The notes under the pieces: generated by a model
The model's database searches: none
Told to the model about the DNA's origin: nothing
The model's input: only the letters and a program-made list of their open reading frames with translations
Translations under genes and position numbers: made by a program
In this document: positions 1 to 10,835 of the stretch, piece after piece
Numbering within the stretch: position 1 is the first letter of the stretch
Layout of the letters: each line of letters begins with the position of its first letter
DNA from: Helichrysum umbraculigerum
Lineage: Eukaryota; Streptophyta; Magnoliopsida; Asterales; Asteraceae
Length of the DNA stretch: 64,000 nucleotides
Assembly (NCBI GenBank): GCA_949592205.1
Contig: CATIUR010000001.1
Location: 42,921,001 to 42,985,000, forward strand
Reading direction: 5' to 3'

Positions 1-1704
1 TAGGCGGTACGGTGCTCGGGCCACCGGTGCGGCACCCGGCACGAGATCAATCGAGAACTCGACCTGTCTAGGTGGAGGTAAACCAGGTAGTTCTTCTGGA
101 AAGACTTCGGGAAAGTCTCTAACGATTGGCACATCTTCAAGTCGCTTCTCCTCCGACTTTTTCTCCGTGATGTGCGCGAGTATTGCTGGGTAACCCTTTC
201 TCAGAAATTTTCGGGTTTTTAAACAGGAGATTAAGTTTAGTCTCGACCCACCGGTCTCCCCCTGTATGACCAAGGTACTACCGGCGGCGAGAGGAATTCG
301 GACAATTTTATCATGGCACACAATTTCGGCCCGGTGCTTGGACAACCAGTCCATACCCACGATGACATCGAAACTTCCCAGTTCAACAGGCATTAGATCG
401 ATTGAAAAGATTTCGTCGGCTAAGTTTAAAGTGCAATTAGGTATCACACTATCGGTTTCTATAAGTTTGCCATTTGCAAGTTCTACTGTGTACTTAACAT
501 CTAAGGCCGCGGGGGTGATATCAAGTAGTGGACAAAACTCATCAGATATGAAACTTTTATCAGCACCGGTATCAAATAATACTGAAGCAGTAAGATCGTT
601 GAGAAGAAACGTACCCGTTACAACATTCGGGTCTACCCTAGCTTCCCCAGCTTTGATGACAAATGCTCTGCTGCGAGCAGAGTTGTTGTTCCGCTTGTTG
701 TTGTTGTTATTGTTGTTGTTGTTTTTCTGCTTAGGGCAATTATTCTGAAAATGCCCAGGACTTCCGCACCCATAACAAGTCTTCGGGGCACTGGTGTTTC
801 GACAATCCTTGGCCAGATGCCCAAAACGTTTGCAGTTTGTGCAAGGGCAGGAACCGTCGTGGTGACGATTGCATTTGGGGCAGTAGGGCTTGCTTCCACT
901 GTACCCTTTCTTTTCTGAAGAGCCGGATGAATAAGCCCTAATAGGCTCGGGTCTTCGGTTGGTGATTTGGTTGGATGAGTTGGGGTTTCCTTCCCACTTT
1001 CGTTTGTTGTTTGCAGGTGGGGCTGAGGTGGTGTTACGGCGGACAGCGTTTGCCGTAAGTTCATGGGCCATACGGATGGCGTTCTGGATAGTACCTGGTT
1101 TGGATGAAGTCACCAGGTCCTGGAGTTTCTCGGGTAGTCCATCAACGTATTTCTCGATCCTCTTGTACTCAGGATCGACCATGGTTGGGCACAGAAGTGC
1201 CAGTTGGTGGAAACGATTGGTGTATCCGGTGATATCATCACCTTGCATCTTGTGGTTCCAGAATTCCAACTCCAATTGTTTCAATTCATCCCTGGGGCAA
1301 TACTCGCCCCTCAACATCTCCTTCAACTCCTCCCACGGGAGTTTGTAAGCATTAGCAATGCCCACAGTTTGGGCATAGGTGTTCCACCAGGTGAGTGCGG
1401 TGTCAGTAAAAGTACTAACGGAGAACTTAACTTTGTCCCCCTCTGCACAGTTGCAGATGAGAAATACCGATTCAACTTTCTCGATCCAGCGTATTAGGCC
1501 GATCGCTCCCTCAGTACCTGCAAAGTTCAGCGGTTTGCAGTTTTGGAAGTCCTTATATGAGCAGGGTTTCGGCTGTGGTCCATTGTTAGCGGTGTCTTCA
1601 CTACCGGGAGTCGAGGTCCGGGTAGCTAGAGCTTGGGCCACACTACGGGCAATCAGGCCCGCAACTTCGGCTTCAGTGAGGGTGATCTGACGACGAGGAG
1701 GCAT
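1..1704 (-). CDS. gag-pol: Gag and protease part of family A gag-pol, copy 1 (cut by window edge)
   Basis: This is the N-terminal 568 codons of the polyprotein, identical in layout to the two full copies. The start at 1704 (MPPRRQ) is chosen because all the gypsy families in this window begin gag with MPPRR; an in-frame ATG seven codons upstream is not conserved. Gag supplies the capsid; two CX2CX4HX4C zinc knuckles bind RNA and are followed by a run of asparagines encoded by a GTT/AAC microsatellite. The protease with the DTGAD active site follows. The frame is open to position 1, where the linker into reverse transcriptase begins. The integrase portion, where the other copies carry a frameshift, is outside the window, so whether this copy is broken is unknown. 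Confidence 0.88.
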   Translation of the reverse strand, partial: MPPRRQITLTEAEVAGLIARSVAQALATRTSTPGSEDTANNGPQPKPCSYKDFQNCKPLNFAGTEGAIGLIRWIEKVESVFLICNCAEGDKVKFSVSTFTDTALTWWNTYAQTVGIANAYKLPWEELKEMLRGEYCPRDELKQLELEFWNHKMQGDDITGYTNRFHQLALLCPTMVDPEYKRIEKYVDGLPEKLQDLVTSSKPGTIQNAIRMAHELTANAVRRNTTSAPPANNKRKWEGNPNSSNQITNRRPEPIRAYSSGSSEKKGYSGSKPYCPKCNRHHDGSCPCTNCKRFGHLAKDCRNTSAPKTCYGCGSPGHFQNNCPKQKNNNNNNNNNKRNNNSARSRAFVIKAGEARVDPNVVTGTFLLNDLTASVLFDTGADKSFISDEFCPLLDITPAALDVKYTVELANGKLIETDSVIPNCTLNLADEIFSIDLMPVELGSFDVIVGMDWLSKHRAEIVCHDKIVRIPLAAGSTLVIQGETGGSRLNLISCLKTRKFLRKGYPAILAHITEKKSEEKRLEDVPIVRDFPEVFPEELPGLPPPRQVEFSIDLVPGAAPVARAPYRL

Positions 1705-1967
1705 GCTGCTGATCAAGAAAAGCACAAGGAAAGTGGAATAAGATAATTGCCTGAAATTTGATGATATATCACAAGTGTGTATAATGAGATATACAATAAC
1801 AGTACGAGGTGATAATCACATTCCATTAAATAAAAGTTGGATACAAAGTACTGGTTTTCAAAAGATTACAGAGTAGTCGTAGTACAAAAGTACCGGGAAT
1901 TGTTACATCCGGTTGAATTACATAGGTTCTAATTAGATAGTTGACTGGTTACAAATTACAGACTGAT

Positions 1968-2480
1968 CTAATCTTGATGCAGATTAATCTGCTCCATTAG
2001 TGCGACGAGGCGGTCTACGGTTTCTGCTAGTCTGTTGGCTTGTCTGGCGTTATCTTCGACCAAGGCCAATCGTTGTACTAGTGCTCGAGAGTGATCTTCA
2101 GTCTCCTGTGAACGCTGTTCACACTCCTCTAGTCGGTTTCTTACGAGTTCATCCGCACCTAGTGCGGCGGTCATTGAATCCTGAATTATGCTTACAGAGA
2201 GGTTTGTATCCTCTTGTTCTTGCTGGAGTTGGGCTATGTGATCCAGCGCTTGGCGAAGTAGGTAGGTCATCCGGTGTTGTTCTCGTTCGAGATGTTCGAG
2301 CCTTTGTTCCTGACGGCGGAGTTGGGTAGTCAACACTGGCACTGTGAGATGTGCCGAGTTCTGAAAGTTATGAACAGGATAGGGGCTGGTTCGAGGTGAC
2401 CTTGTGTTCCTCCTGGCTACACGTGGGTTTCGTGACCCATGTGGGTGAGAGTGTGACGGATTAGGTGGTGTGTTTGCCAT
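1968..2480 (-). CDS. Leader ORF upstream of gag, coiled-coil protein, copy 1
   Basis: This 170-residue ORF lies between the primer binding site and gag, in the gag orientation. I do not recognise it as a known family. Its first 50 residues are rich in Pro, Ser, His and Arg; the remainder is a Glu/Gln/Leu/Arg-rich heptad pattern, strongly suggesting a long coiled coil (about residues 50-168). The start at 2480 (MANTPP) is preferred over an in-frame ATG at 2552 because a pyrimidine-rich stretch ending in CACAG lies two bases before it, so spliced RNA could begin here. The frame is intact in copies 1 and 3 and has a stop in copy 2. Families B and F have no comparable ORF. Possible roles such as Gag assembly or an accessory protein are guesses. 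Confidence 0.6.
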   Translation of the reverse strand: MANTPPNPSHSHPHGSRNPRVARRNTRSPRTSPYPVHNFQNSAHLTVPVLTTQLRRQEQRLEHLEREQHRMTYLLRQALDHIAQLQQEQEDTNLSVSIIQDSMTAALGADELVRNRLEECEQRSQETEDHSRALVQRLALVEDNARQANRLAETVDRLVALMEQINLHQD

Positions 2481-2559
2481 TCCTGTGGCAGAGTGTAAGT
2501 AAGACGAGGCTAATATATATAGGCATATAATATCCAGCCTAAAGTCTAGCACGTATCAA

Positions 2560-2800
2560 GTAATGGTCCGGTTCTCTCGTGGTCAGAGTCAACTAACGCA
2601 TTCCTGTTCGACACAACCATTTCAGACCTCACATCATCTTTCCTTAATTGTACATAGTTGATCAGGCTATGTTAAATTAAAGTCGTATGATGTAATTCCT
2701 GAACCAATCATGCCTAGTAAGGGAATACTGCCTAATGGTCATAGTCTAGGCCCACTAAATGCAACCTAGTTCACTATAACCTTAGGCTCTGATACCAATC
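2560..2800 (-). other. Conserved untranslated leader with primer site and dimerisation-like hairpin, copy 1
   Basis: These about 240 nt downstream of the primer site are nearly the same in families A, B and F, although flanking leader and LTR sequence differs greatly. They contain ACATAG and CTATGT arms around a 9-nt loop with the 6-nt palindrome TGATCA (2652-2672). The shape and position suggest a genomic RNA dimerisation or packaging signal (inference). Confidence 0.65.
2785..2797 (-). other. Primer binding site (initiator tRNA-Met), copy 1
   Basis: On the minus strand TGGTATCAGAGCC begins three bases after the LTR end and is complementary to the 3' end of plant initiator tRNA-Met. It fixes the element's orientation and LTR boundary. 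Confidence 0.93.
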
Positions 2801-3141
2801 TGTAACACCCCCAAATTTAGTGATTTGCGGAAGCATACTTGGGTGTTACTAATCAATATACAAAGCACAAGATATACAGCAAACGACCTCTAAATGAGAC
2901 GTTTTGTAAAATAATTACATTTCATAATTAAATCGTTTGAAAACATATAGTTTTCTTTACAAAAATATGTAAGCCTAGAGTCCGCGTATGTGGCGGGAGA
3001 TTCTATTACATAACCATAGTTACAAAAGATAATGCCAAAGAATCTCCGTTAAATGCAGTTTGGAAATCATGCCACTCTAGCTAGTAATCCTGGAGTGATC
3101 CTACTCCGTAAGTGTACCTGAGAATACATGCTAAAAAGGGT

Positions 3142-3155
3142 CAACCAAAAGGTTG
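3142..3155 (-). other. Covarying tetraloop hairpin in LTR 1
   Basis: Sense strand CAACC-TTTT-GGTTG. The same position in families B, D and F has different but still complementary arms, flanked by conserved CACC and ACC. Copies lie at 11177-11190 and 19212-19225. Confidence 0.6.
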
Positions 3156-3627
3156 GTGAATCTCACAGGTTTGTCAGTAAATAATCAGTTTGAACACAAG
3201 ATTTCATCAGTAGTGCCCGTAGGCGTATATCAAGTATTTGCAAATCTCGCAAAAGTAAAGTAATCAAGTTATACCGTTGCCATGAGGCTCATAATCGAAG
3301 CTTAACCCGTAAATAATCAGTTGCTCCCGTGACATGCTCGAAATTGAGCAAGCATAAGTAACGAAATAATAGTCGCCCGTTTATACATAACGGTTCGTGG
3401 TAGCGCTACTACCCCGGGCGGGGAGGGTCATTTCCCTAATGGATCCATTAACTACTGTTCGCGCTTAAGTACATAACTAACGATATATGATGGAGAGACT
3501 TCAGTAAATAGTAAGTAACTCATGCAATTCCGTTTGGTATAGTAAACAGTTTAGCACTTGTGTTCAAGAAAAATCAGTAGCATGTATCTCCCCCAATAAG
3601 TTAAAACAGTAAAAGTGGGGCCGTAAG

Positions 3628-3633
3628 ACTCAC
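3628..3633 (-). promoter_or_regulatory. Second conserved 5' splice-site-like site in LTR 1
   Basis: Sense CAG|GTGAGT followed by GCCCC, a U-rich stretch and GGGG. The whole block is conserved in A, B, D and F. Other copies: 11663-11668 and 19698-19703. Splicing is inferred, not shown. Confidence 0.45.
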
Positions 3634-3960
3634 CTGAGTCTTTGCAAGTGCGTTTATATCAATAAACGAGTAAGTAATATCAACAGTTGGTTCTCCGAAC
3701 CCGTAGCCTTTAAATGCCTAAACATATAAAGTTAAGTAAGTAGATGTCTCGCAAGACCATCTAAGCTAGTTGTCTACACAACTCGTTATGTCCAAGTGTT
3801 TGTTTAGTAATCCGTTTGTAGTTTGAAAACAAGTATGGCCCGTTGGTGACGGTTTGTAATAATGATTCAAAGTGTTAACATTATATGTATCGTTGAATCA
3901 GATTTCGTTGTTTGTAAGTGTTCGACACTTAGTGTGAAAAGTATTTACAACATCTAATGA

Positions 3961-4050
3961 CGGGGGTCCGGGGGCAGCGCCCCTGGTAGCGGGGTCCAAG
4001 GGGCGGCAGCCCCTGGCGGGGTCCAAGGGGCAGAGCCCCTGGCTGGGGTC
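3961..4050 (-). repeat. GC-rich triple repeat with hairpin units, LTR 1
   Basis: Three units start GGGGTCC and each contains a GGGGC-n-GCCCC hairpin. Copies at 11996-12085 and 20031-20120. I remember similar repeats from other plant LTRs, but no function is known to me. Confidence 0.7.
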
Positions 4051-4197
4051 GAGCTGCCAGGTCAGCTTGGAAAATTTTTATTTCTACTATATTGCTTTGA
4101 CGAAAAACGCATCTGGATCCGAATTTTGGTAAAATCAGGTGTTAAAATCTTGATTCCGACACTTAGTAAAAATCTGAGTTTTCAAAGTTCTGTTTTG

Positions 4198-4410
4198 TGC
4201 GACGTTGGGTGCGACGTCGGGGGCGACGTCTGGTGCGACGTCGGGTGCGACGTCGCAGATCCTGACTGCGACGTTGAGCATGGCGTCGCTATACGCGACG
4301 TCGCAACTTAATGCGACGTTGTGACTGACGTCGCACAATGCGACGTTACGAGGGGTTGTGCGACGTTGAGGCTGACGTCGCATGGATCTGGGTCCAAATG
4401 CGACGTCGCG
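4198..4410 (-). repeat. GACGTC palindrome array, LTR 1
   Basis: About fifteen GCGACGT(C/T) motifs at irregular spacing, several forming the 10-bp palindrome GCGACGTCGC. It produces spurious ORFs on both strands. Copies at 12233-12445 and 20268-20480. Confidence 0.8.
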
Positions 4411-4563
4411 GTCTGTTGGCCGGAAAATGTGCCGAAAACGAGTTTTCCGGTTTCCGTTCGGTCCAAATCTTTTACCCAACCCATTTTTGGACATATCAAG
4501 ACATTATAAACCATAAACAAGTAAAAATGATCAAAAACGAGAGATGTCGGGATTTTGTCGGAA

Positions 4564-4569
4564 ACTTAC
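4564..4569 (-). promoter_or_regulatory. First 5' splice-site-like site in LTR 1
   Basis: GTAAGT follows a pyrimidine-rich leader in sense orientation; the surrounding TTT|GTAAGTTTCCGAC is shared with family F. Predicted partners are acceptor-like AGs at 2484-2483 (leader ORF) and 1710-1709 or 1707-1706 (gag). Confidence 0.5.
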
Positions 4570-5284
4570 AAATTGTCGGATCAAAATTCCGAAAAGATAG
4601 GATGATAGATCGCGAGAAGGTGAACGTTTTCTTCCAAAGTGATGATGAGATCCAAGGTCGTTTAGCACGTTTATTTGGTGATTTTTGATGAGTTTTGGGT
4701 GATGGTGGTGATTAGAGAGAAAGAGGGAAAGAGAGTGTAAGAGAGAGAAAGGAAAGAATTAAATGAAAGAAGAAGGTGGGAATGGGAGGTTATCCTCCCA
4801 TTTTTCGCCCCGCGTTCCCGCTCCGTGCAGTGTTCGTTTACTCCGTCGTTTAATCGTAAATAATTATTTTAAATATTAAAGGTACGTTTTAAAATACAAA
4901 TTATTACGCGAGATTTTATTTAAATGTTTTACAATTTAATTTATATTTAAGTTATAAAATGGTAAGTTAGTTTATTTAATTTGCGCGTTTTAATATTTTA
5001 AATTGTGTAAGGTGTGTTTGTACGATACGAATGAATACGAAATATTATCATAATAATATTTTTGACATAACAACGTTATTTAATAAAATTGGTCACCAAC
5101 GTCCTTATTAAATTGAATCGAAATACATTCGATTTAAACTGCGTACGATTTAACCAAATCGCATTTTTGTATATATTCAACAATATATATAATTCGATAC
5201 ATAAATTAGCCTAACACAGAACTAATTACATGTATTAACGAAGAATTAGGCACTAATTCTAGTCCTAATTTGCCGGTTGTTACA

Positions 5285-5297
5285 TTCTCCCCCTGTT
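5285..5297 (-). other. Polypurine tract of family A copy 2
   Basis: Sense AACAGGGGGAGAA abuts LTR 1, the 3' LTR of copy 2. It primes plus-strand DNA synthesis in this element class. Confidence 0.9.
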
Positions 5298-5318
5298 AAA
5301 AGAATTTCGTCCCGAAAT

Positions 5319-8300
5319 TTAAGTCGAAGTCGCGTTAGGGGCAGAATCGGTGAATAAGTGGGGATACTTGAGTCGTATTTGGTCTTCCCGTTCCCAAGTG
5401 AATTCCGGACCGCGCCGCGAATTCCACCTGACTTTGACGATTGGAATACGACTTTGTTTCAGTTGTTTGACCTCACGGTCCATAATTTCGACAGGTTCCT
5501 CAACGAAATGTAGTTTGTCATCTATGCGAATCTCGTCAAGGGGTATAATAAGTGTCTCGTCAGACAAACATTTCTTTAAGTTAGAAATGTGAAAGGTAGG
5601 GTGCACGCTGCTGAGTTCAGAGGGCAGCTGCAATCGATATGCCACTGGACCTATCTTCTCGAGGATCTCAAAAGGTCCAATGTACCTGGGGTTTAATTTT
5701 CCGCGTTTGCCGAATCGGATTACGCCTTTCCAAGGCGATACTTTTAAGAGTACTCGATCCCCAACTTGGAACTCGAGTGGCTTGCGTCTCACGTCAGCAT
5801 AGCTTTTCTGACGATCACGCGCGGCTTTGAGTCGGTTTTGGATTTCAACGATTTTCTCTGTGGTTTCATGTATGAGTTCAGGACCAGTGAGTTGACTCTC
5901 TCCCACTTCAGTCCAACAGATCGGTGATCGGCACTTACGACCGTACAGTGCCTCAAAAGGTGCAGCTTTAATGCTGGCGTGATAGCTGTTGTTGTACGAG
6001 AACTCGCACAACGGTAGATGTCTTTCCCAATTTGTACCAGAATCAACTACGCAGGCTCGTAGCATGTCTTCCAGTGTCTGAATAGTTCGTTCGCTCTGGC
6101 CATCGGTCTGAGGATGGTACGCGGTGCTCATATCGAGACGGGTACCCAATGATTTTGGAGTGATTGCCAGAAGCGAGATGTGAAACGGGCATCCCTGTCA
6201 GAGATAATCGAGAGAGGGACACCATGTTGGCAAACGATTTCTTTGATGTAAATTTGCGTAAGGCGTTCCATCTTGTCGGTTTCTCTGATTGCCAAGAAAT
6301 GAGCCGATTTGGTGAGACGATCGACGATTACCCAAATGGTATCGCAACCGCTCGCCGATTTAGGTAGTTTGGTTATGAAATCCATGGTAATTTGCTCCCA
6401 TTTCCATTGAGGAATTTCAGGTTGTTGGAGCAATCCGGAAGGTCTTTGGTGCTCGGCCTTGACCTTGGAACAAGTTAAGCATTTGCTGACGTACAAAGCA
6501 ATGTCAGCTTTCATATTCGGCCACCAGTAAAACTCCTTGATGCCGTGATACATTTTGTCGGATCCCGGGTGGATAGAATATTTGGACTTGTGAGCTTCAT
6601 CCATCACCATGTCCCGCAGGTTTCCGAAATTAGGCAACCATATTCGGTTAGAGAAACACCTAACTCCGTTGGGTCTGATCTCGAATTGTTTATCCATGCC
6701 TCGTAAGGCCTCGTTCTTGAAGTTATCGGGTTTCAGGGCTTCGAGTTGGGCAAGATGTATTTGGGTGGTGAGATCGTTATGAATGGTAATACTGAGTGCC
6801 CGGACTCGGAGTGGTTTTGTTCGTTCCTTACGACTGAGAGCATCAGCAACCACGTTTGCTTTGCCCGGATGATATTTGATCTCACAGTCGTAATCGGTGA
6901 GTAATTCAACCCATCTACGTTGCCTCATGTTAAGATCTTTCTGGTTGAAAATGTGTTGGAGACTTTTGTGGTCGGTGAATACAGTGCTGCGGGTACCATA
7001 AAGATAATGTCTCCAGATTTTTAAGGCGAATACCACGGCCCCTAGCTCGAGGTCGTGAGTTGTGTAGTTTTTCTCGTGAACTTTAAGTTGTCGGGAGGCG
7101 TAAGCAATGACCTTGTCTCGTTGCATCAGCACGCAACCGAGACCTTGGTGAGAAGCATCACAGTATACCACGAAGTCATCGGTGCCTTCGGGTAGAGATA
7201 GAATGGGTGCACTGCAAAGCTTGAATTTCAACAGCTGAAATGCCGACTCTTGTTTATCGGTCCAATCGAATTTCTTTTCCTTCTGAGTCAGCACGGTGAG
7301 GGGTTTGGCAATTGTTGAAAAGTTTTCGATGAAACGGCGGTAGTAACCGGCCAATCCCAAGAATTGGCGTACCTCGGTTGGAGTGGTTGGTGCTTTCCAG
7401 TTCTTGATTGCCTCGATTTTTGACGGGTCTACATGAATTCCCCGACTGTCGATAACGTGTCCAAGGAATTGAACGGTGTGTATCCAGAACTCACACTTAG
7501 AAAATTTGGCGTAGAGCTCCTCGTGTCTAAGTAGTTCTAGAATGGTTCTGAGGTGTTGTGCGTGTTCATGTTCGTTTCGCGAATAGATAAGAATGTCATC
7601 GATAAAAACAATGACAAACTTGTCGAGGTATGGTTTGCACACCCGATTCATAAGGTCCATGAATACAGCCGGTGCGTTGGTTAGGCCAAAGGGCATTACT
7701 TGAAATTCGTAGTGCCCGTAACGGGTTCTGAATGCGGTTTTTGGGATGTCAGCATCGCGAACACGCAACTGATGATAACCTGATCGAAGATCAATTTTTG
7801 AATAACAGCTTGATCCTTGGAGTTGATCGAACAGATCATCGATTCGAGGAAGTGGGTATCGGTTCTTGACGGTTAGTTTGTTCAACTCTCGGTAGTCAAT
7901 ACACATTCGAAATGAACCGTCTTTCTTTTTAACAAACAAGACCGGAGCTCCCCAAGGTGAAGAACTCGGTCTGATGAATCCTCTATCCAGGAGTTCCTGT
8001 AACTGCGTGGACAACTCCTGAAGTTCAGATGGAGCTAGGCGGTACGGTGCTCGGGACACCGGTGCGGCACCCGGCACGAGATCAATCGAGAACTCGACCT
8101 GTCTAGGTGGAGGTAAACCAGGTAGTTCTTCTGGAAAGACTTCGGGAAAGTCTCTAACGATTGGCACATCTTCAAGTCGCTTCTCCTCCGACTTTTTCTC
8201 CGTGATGTGCGCGAGTATTGCTGGGTAACCCTTTCTCAGAAATTTTCGGGTTTTTAAACAGGAGATTAAGTTTAGTCTCGACCCACCGGTCTCCCCCTGT

Positions 8301-9739
8301 ATGACCAAGGTACTACCGGCGGCGAGAGGAATTCGGACAATTTTATCATGGCACACAATTTCGGCCCGGTGCTTGGACAACCAGTCCATACCCACGATGA
8401 CATCGAAACTTCCCAGTTCAACAGGCATTAGATCGATTGAAAAGATTTCGTCGGCTAAGTTTAAAGTGCAATTAGGTATCACACTATCGGTTTCTATAAG
8501 TTTGCCATTTGCAAGTTCTACTGTGTACTTAACATCTAAGGCCGCGGGGGTGATATCAAGTAGTGGACAAAACTCATCAGATATGAAACTTTTATCAGCA
8601 CCGGTATCAAATAATACTGAAGCAGTAAGATCGTTGAGAAGAAACGTACCCGTTACAACATTCGGGTCTACCCTAGCTTCCCCAGCTTTGATGACAAATG
8701 CTCTGCTGCGAGCAGAGTTGTTGTTCCGCTTGTTGTTGTTGTTATTGTTGTTGTTGTTTTTCTGCTTAGGGCAATTATTCTGAAAATGCCCAGGACTTCC
8801 GCACCCATAACAAGTCTTCGGGGCACTGGTGTTTCGACAATCCTTGGCCAGATGCCCAAAACGTTTGCAGTTTGTGCAAGGGCAGGAACCGTCGTGGTGA
8901 CGATTGCATTTGGGGCAGTAGGGCTTGCTTCCACTGTACCCTTTCTTTTCTGAAGAGCCGGATGAATAAGCCCTAATAGGCTCGGGTCTTCGGTTGGTGA
9001 TTTGGTTGGATGAGTTGGGGTTTCCTTCCCACTTTCGTTTGTTGTTTGCAGGTGGGGCTGAGGTGGTGTTACGGCGGACAGCGTTTGCCGTAAGTTCATG
9101 GGCCATACGGATGGCGTTCTGGATAGTACCTGGTTTGGATGAAGTCACCAGGTCCTGGAGTTTCTCGGGTAGTCCATCAACGTATTTCTCGATCCTCTTG
9201 TACTCAGGATCGACCATGGTTGGGCACAGAAGTGCCAGTTGGTGGAAACGATTGGTGTATCCGGTGATATCATCACCTTGCATCTTGTGGTTCCAGAATT
9301 CCAACTCCAATTGTTTCAATTCATCCCTGGGGCAATACTCGCCCCTCAACATCTCCTTCAACTCCTCCCACGGGAGTTTGTAAGCATTAGCAATGCCCAC
9401 AGTTTGGGCATAGGTGTTCCACCAGGTGAGTGCGGTGTCAGTAAAAGTACTAACGGAGAACTTAACTTTGTCCCCCTCTGCACAGTTGCAGATGAGAAAT
9501 ACCGATTCAACTTTCTCGATCCAGCGTATTAGGCCGATCGCTCCCTCAGTACCTGCAAAGTTCAGCGGTTTGCAGTTTTGGAAGTCCTTATATGAGCAGG
9601 GTTTCGGCTGTGGTCCATTGTTAGCGGTGTCTTCACTACCGGGAGTCGAGGTCCGGGTAGCTAGAGCTTGGGCCACACTACGGGCAATCAGGCCCGCAAC
9701 TTCGGCTTCAGTGAGGGTGATCTGACGACGAGGAGGCAT
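5319..9739 (-). pseudogene. gag-pol: Family A gag-pol polyprotein, copy 2, frameshifted in integrase
   Basis: From 9739 (MPPRRQ) the frame reads gag with two CCHC knuckles, protease (DTGAD), reverse transcriptase (FIDDILIYS), RNase H (CDASHQG) and integrase with its Cys/His zinc-binding end and the first two catalytic Asp. A one-base deletion relative to family F, around 6152-6157, then shifts the frame and ends the protein at 6128. The rest of integrase, with the catalytic Glu (TDGQSER) and a degenerate chromodomain (FTWERED), continues in another frame to 5319. A programmed shift is unlikely because it would split the catalytic core. It should not make active integrase. It differs from copy 3 at a few codons, e.g. 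Ser/Ala and Glu/Lys before RT. Confidence 0.93.
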
Positions 9740-10002
9740 GCTGCTGATCAAGAAAAGCACAAGGAAAGTGGAATAAGATAATTGCCTGAAATTTGATGAT
9801 ATATCACAAGTGTGTATAATGAGATATACAATAACAGTACGAGGTGATAATCACATTCCATTAAATAAAAGTTGGATACAAAGTACTGGTTTTCAAAAGA
9901 TTACAGAGTAGTCGTAGTACAAAAGTACCGGGAATTGTTACATCCGGTTGAATTACATAGGTTCTAATTAGATAGTTGACTGGTTACAAATTACAGACTG
10001 AT

Positions 10003-10515
10003 CTAATCTTGATGCAGATTAATCTGCTCCATTAGTGCGACGAGGCGGTCTACGGTTTCTGCTAGTCTGTTGGCTTGTCTGGCGTTATCTTCGACCAAGG
10101 CCAATCGTTGTACTAGTGCTCGAGAGTGATCTTCAGTCTCCTGTGAACGCTGTTCACACTCCTCTAGTCGGTTTCTTACGAGTTCATCCGCACCTAGTGC
10201 GGCGGTCATTGAATCCTGAATTATGCTTACAGAGAGGTTTGTATCCTCTTGTTCTTGCTGGAGTTGGGCTATGTGATCCAGCGCTTGGCGAAGTAGGTAG
10301 GTCATCCGGTGTTGTTCTCGTTCGAGATGTTCGAGCCTTTGTTCCTAACGGCGGAGTTGGGTAGTCAACACTGGCACTGTGAGATGTGCCGAGTTCTGAA
10401 AGTTATGAACAGGATAGGGGCTGGTTCGAGGTGACCTTGTGTTCCTCCTGGCTACACGTGGGTTTCGTGACCCATGTGGGTGAGAGTGTGACGGATTAGG
10501 TGGTGTGTTTGCCAT
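10003..10515 (-). pseudogene. Leader ORF, copy 2, with a stop codon
   Basis: Same as the coiled-coil leader ORFs of copies 1 and 3, except that one base (CAG to TAG in sense) makes a stop at 10347-10345, about one third into the ORF. Because copies 1 and 3 are intact, this mutation arose after or during the array's duplication. Confidence 0.75.
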
Positions 10516-10594
10516 TCCTGTGGCAGAGTGTAAGTAAGACGAGGCTAATATATATAGGCATATAATATCCAGCCTAAAGTCTAGCACGTATCAA

Positions 10595-10835
10595 GTAATG
10601 GTCCGGTTCTCTCGTGGTCAGAGTCAACTAACGCATTCCTGTTCGACACAACCATTTCAGACCTCACATCATCTTTCCTTAATTGTACATAGTTGATCAG
10701 GCTATGTTAAATTAAAGTCGTATGATGTAATTCCTGAACCAATCATGCCTAGTAAGGGAATACTGCCTAATGGTCATAGTCTAGGCCCACTAAATGCAAC
10801 CTAGTTCACTATAACCTTAGGCTCTGATACCAATC
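10595..10835 (-). other. Conserved leader, copy 2 (primer site 10820-10832)
   Basis: Same block as in copy 1: initiator tRNA-Met primer site at 10832-10820 and the TGATCA-loop hairpin at 10687-10707. Confidence 0.7.

Larger units (their letters stand above)
2801..5284 (-). repeat. Family A LTR 1 (2,484 bp)
   Basis: Bounded by TGTAACA and TGTTACA with primer site and polypurine tract directly outside. It serves as the 3' LTR of copy 2 and the 5' LTR of copy 1. Reading in the sense direction (decreasing coordinates): a hairpin with 9-bp arms at 4781-4802 in the probable transcription start region, a CT-rich leader (about 4700-4780), a 5' splice-site-like GTAAGT (4569-4564), the GACGTC array (4198-4410), a GC-rich triple repeat (3961-4050), a second CAG|GTGAGT (3633-3628), a tetraloop hairpin (3142-3155) and a stem near 2881-2904. 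At least two bases distinguish it from LTRs 2 and 3 (near 3351 and 4697). Confidence 0.95.

Noticed and set aside
266..748. Plus-strand ORF of 160 codons with poly-Leu end (also 8301 and 16336)
   Set aside because: Antisense of the gag-protease region; the Leu run is the reverse of the Asn microsatellite.
4126..4688. Several ORFs on both strands with CDV or ATS repeats (also 12161 and 20196)
   Set aside because: They arise from the GACGTC array, which is open in several frames on both strands.
6128..6149. Programmed frameshift in family A integrase
   Set aside because: It would split the catalytic core, and family F reads straight through the same place.
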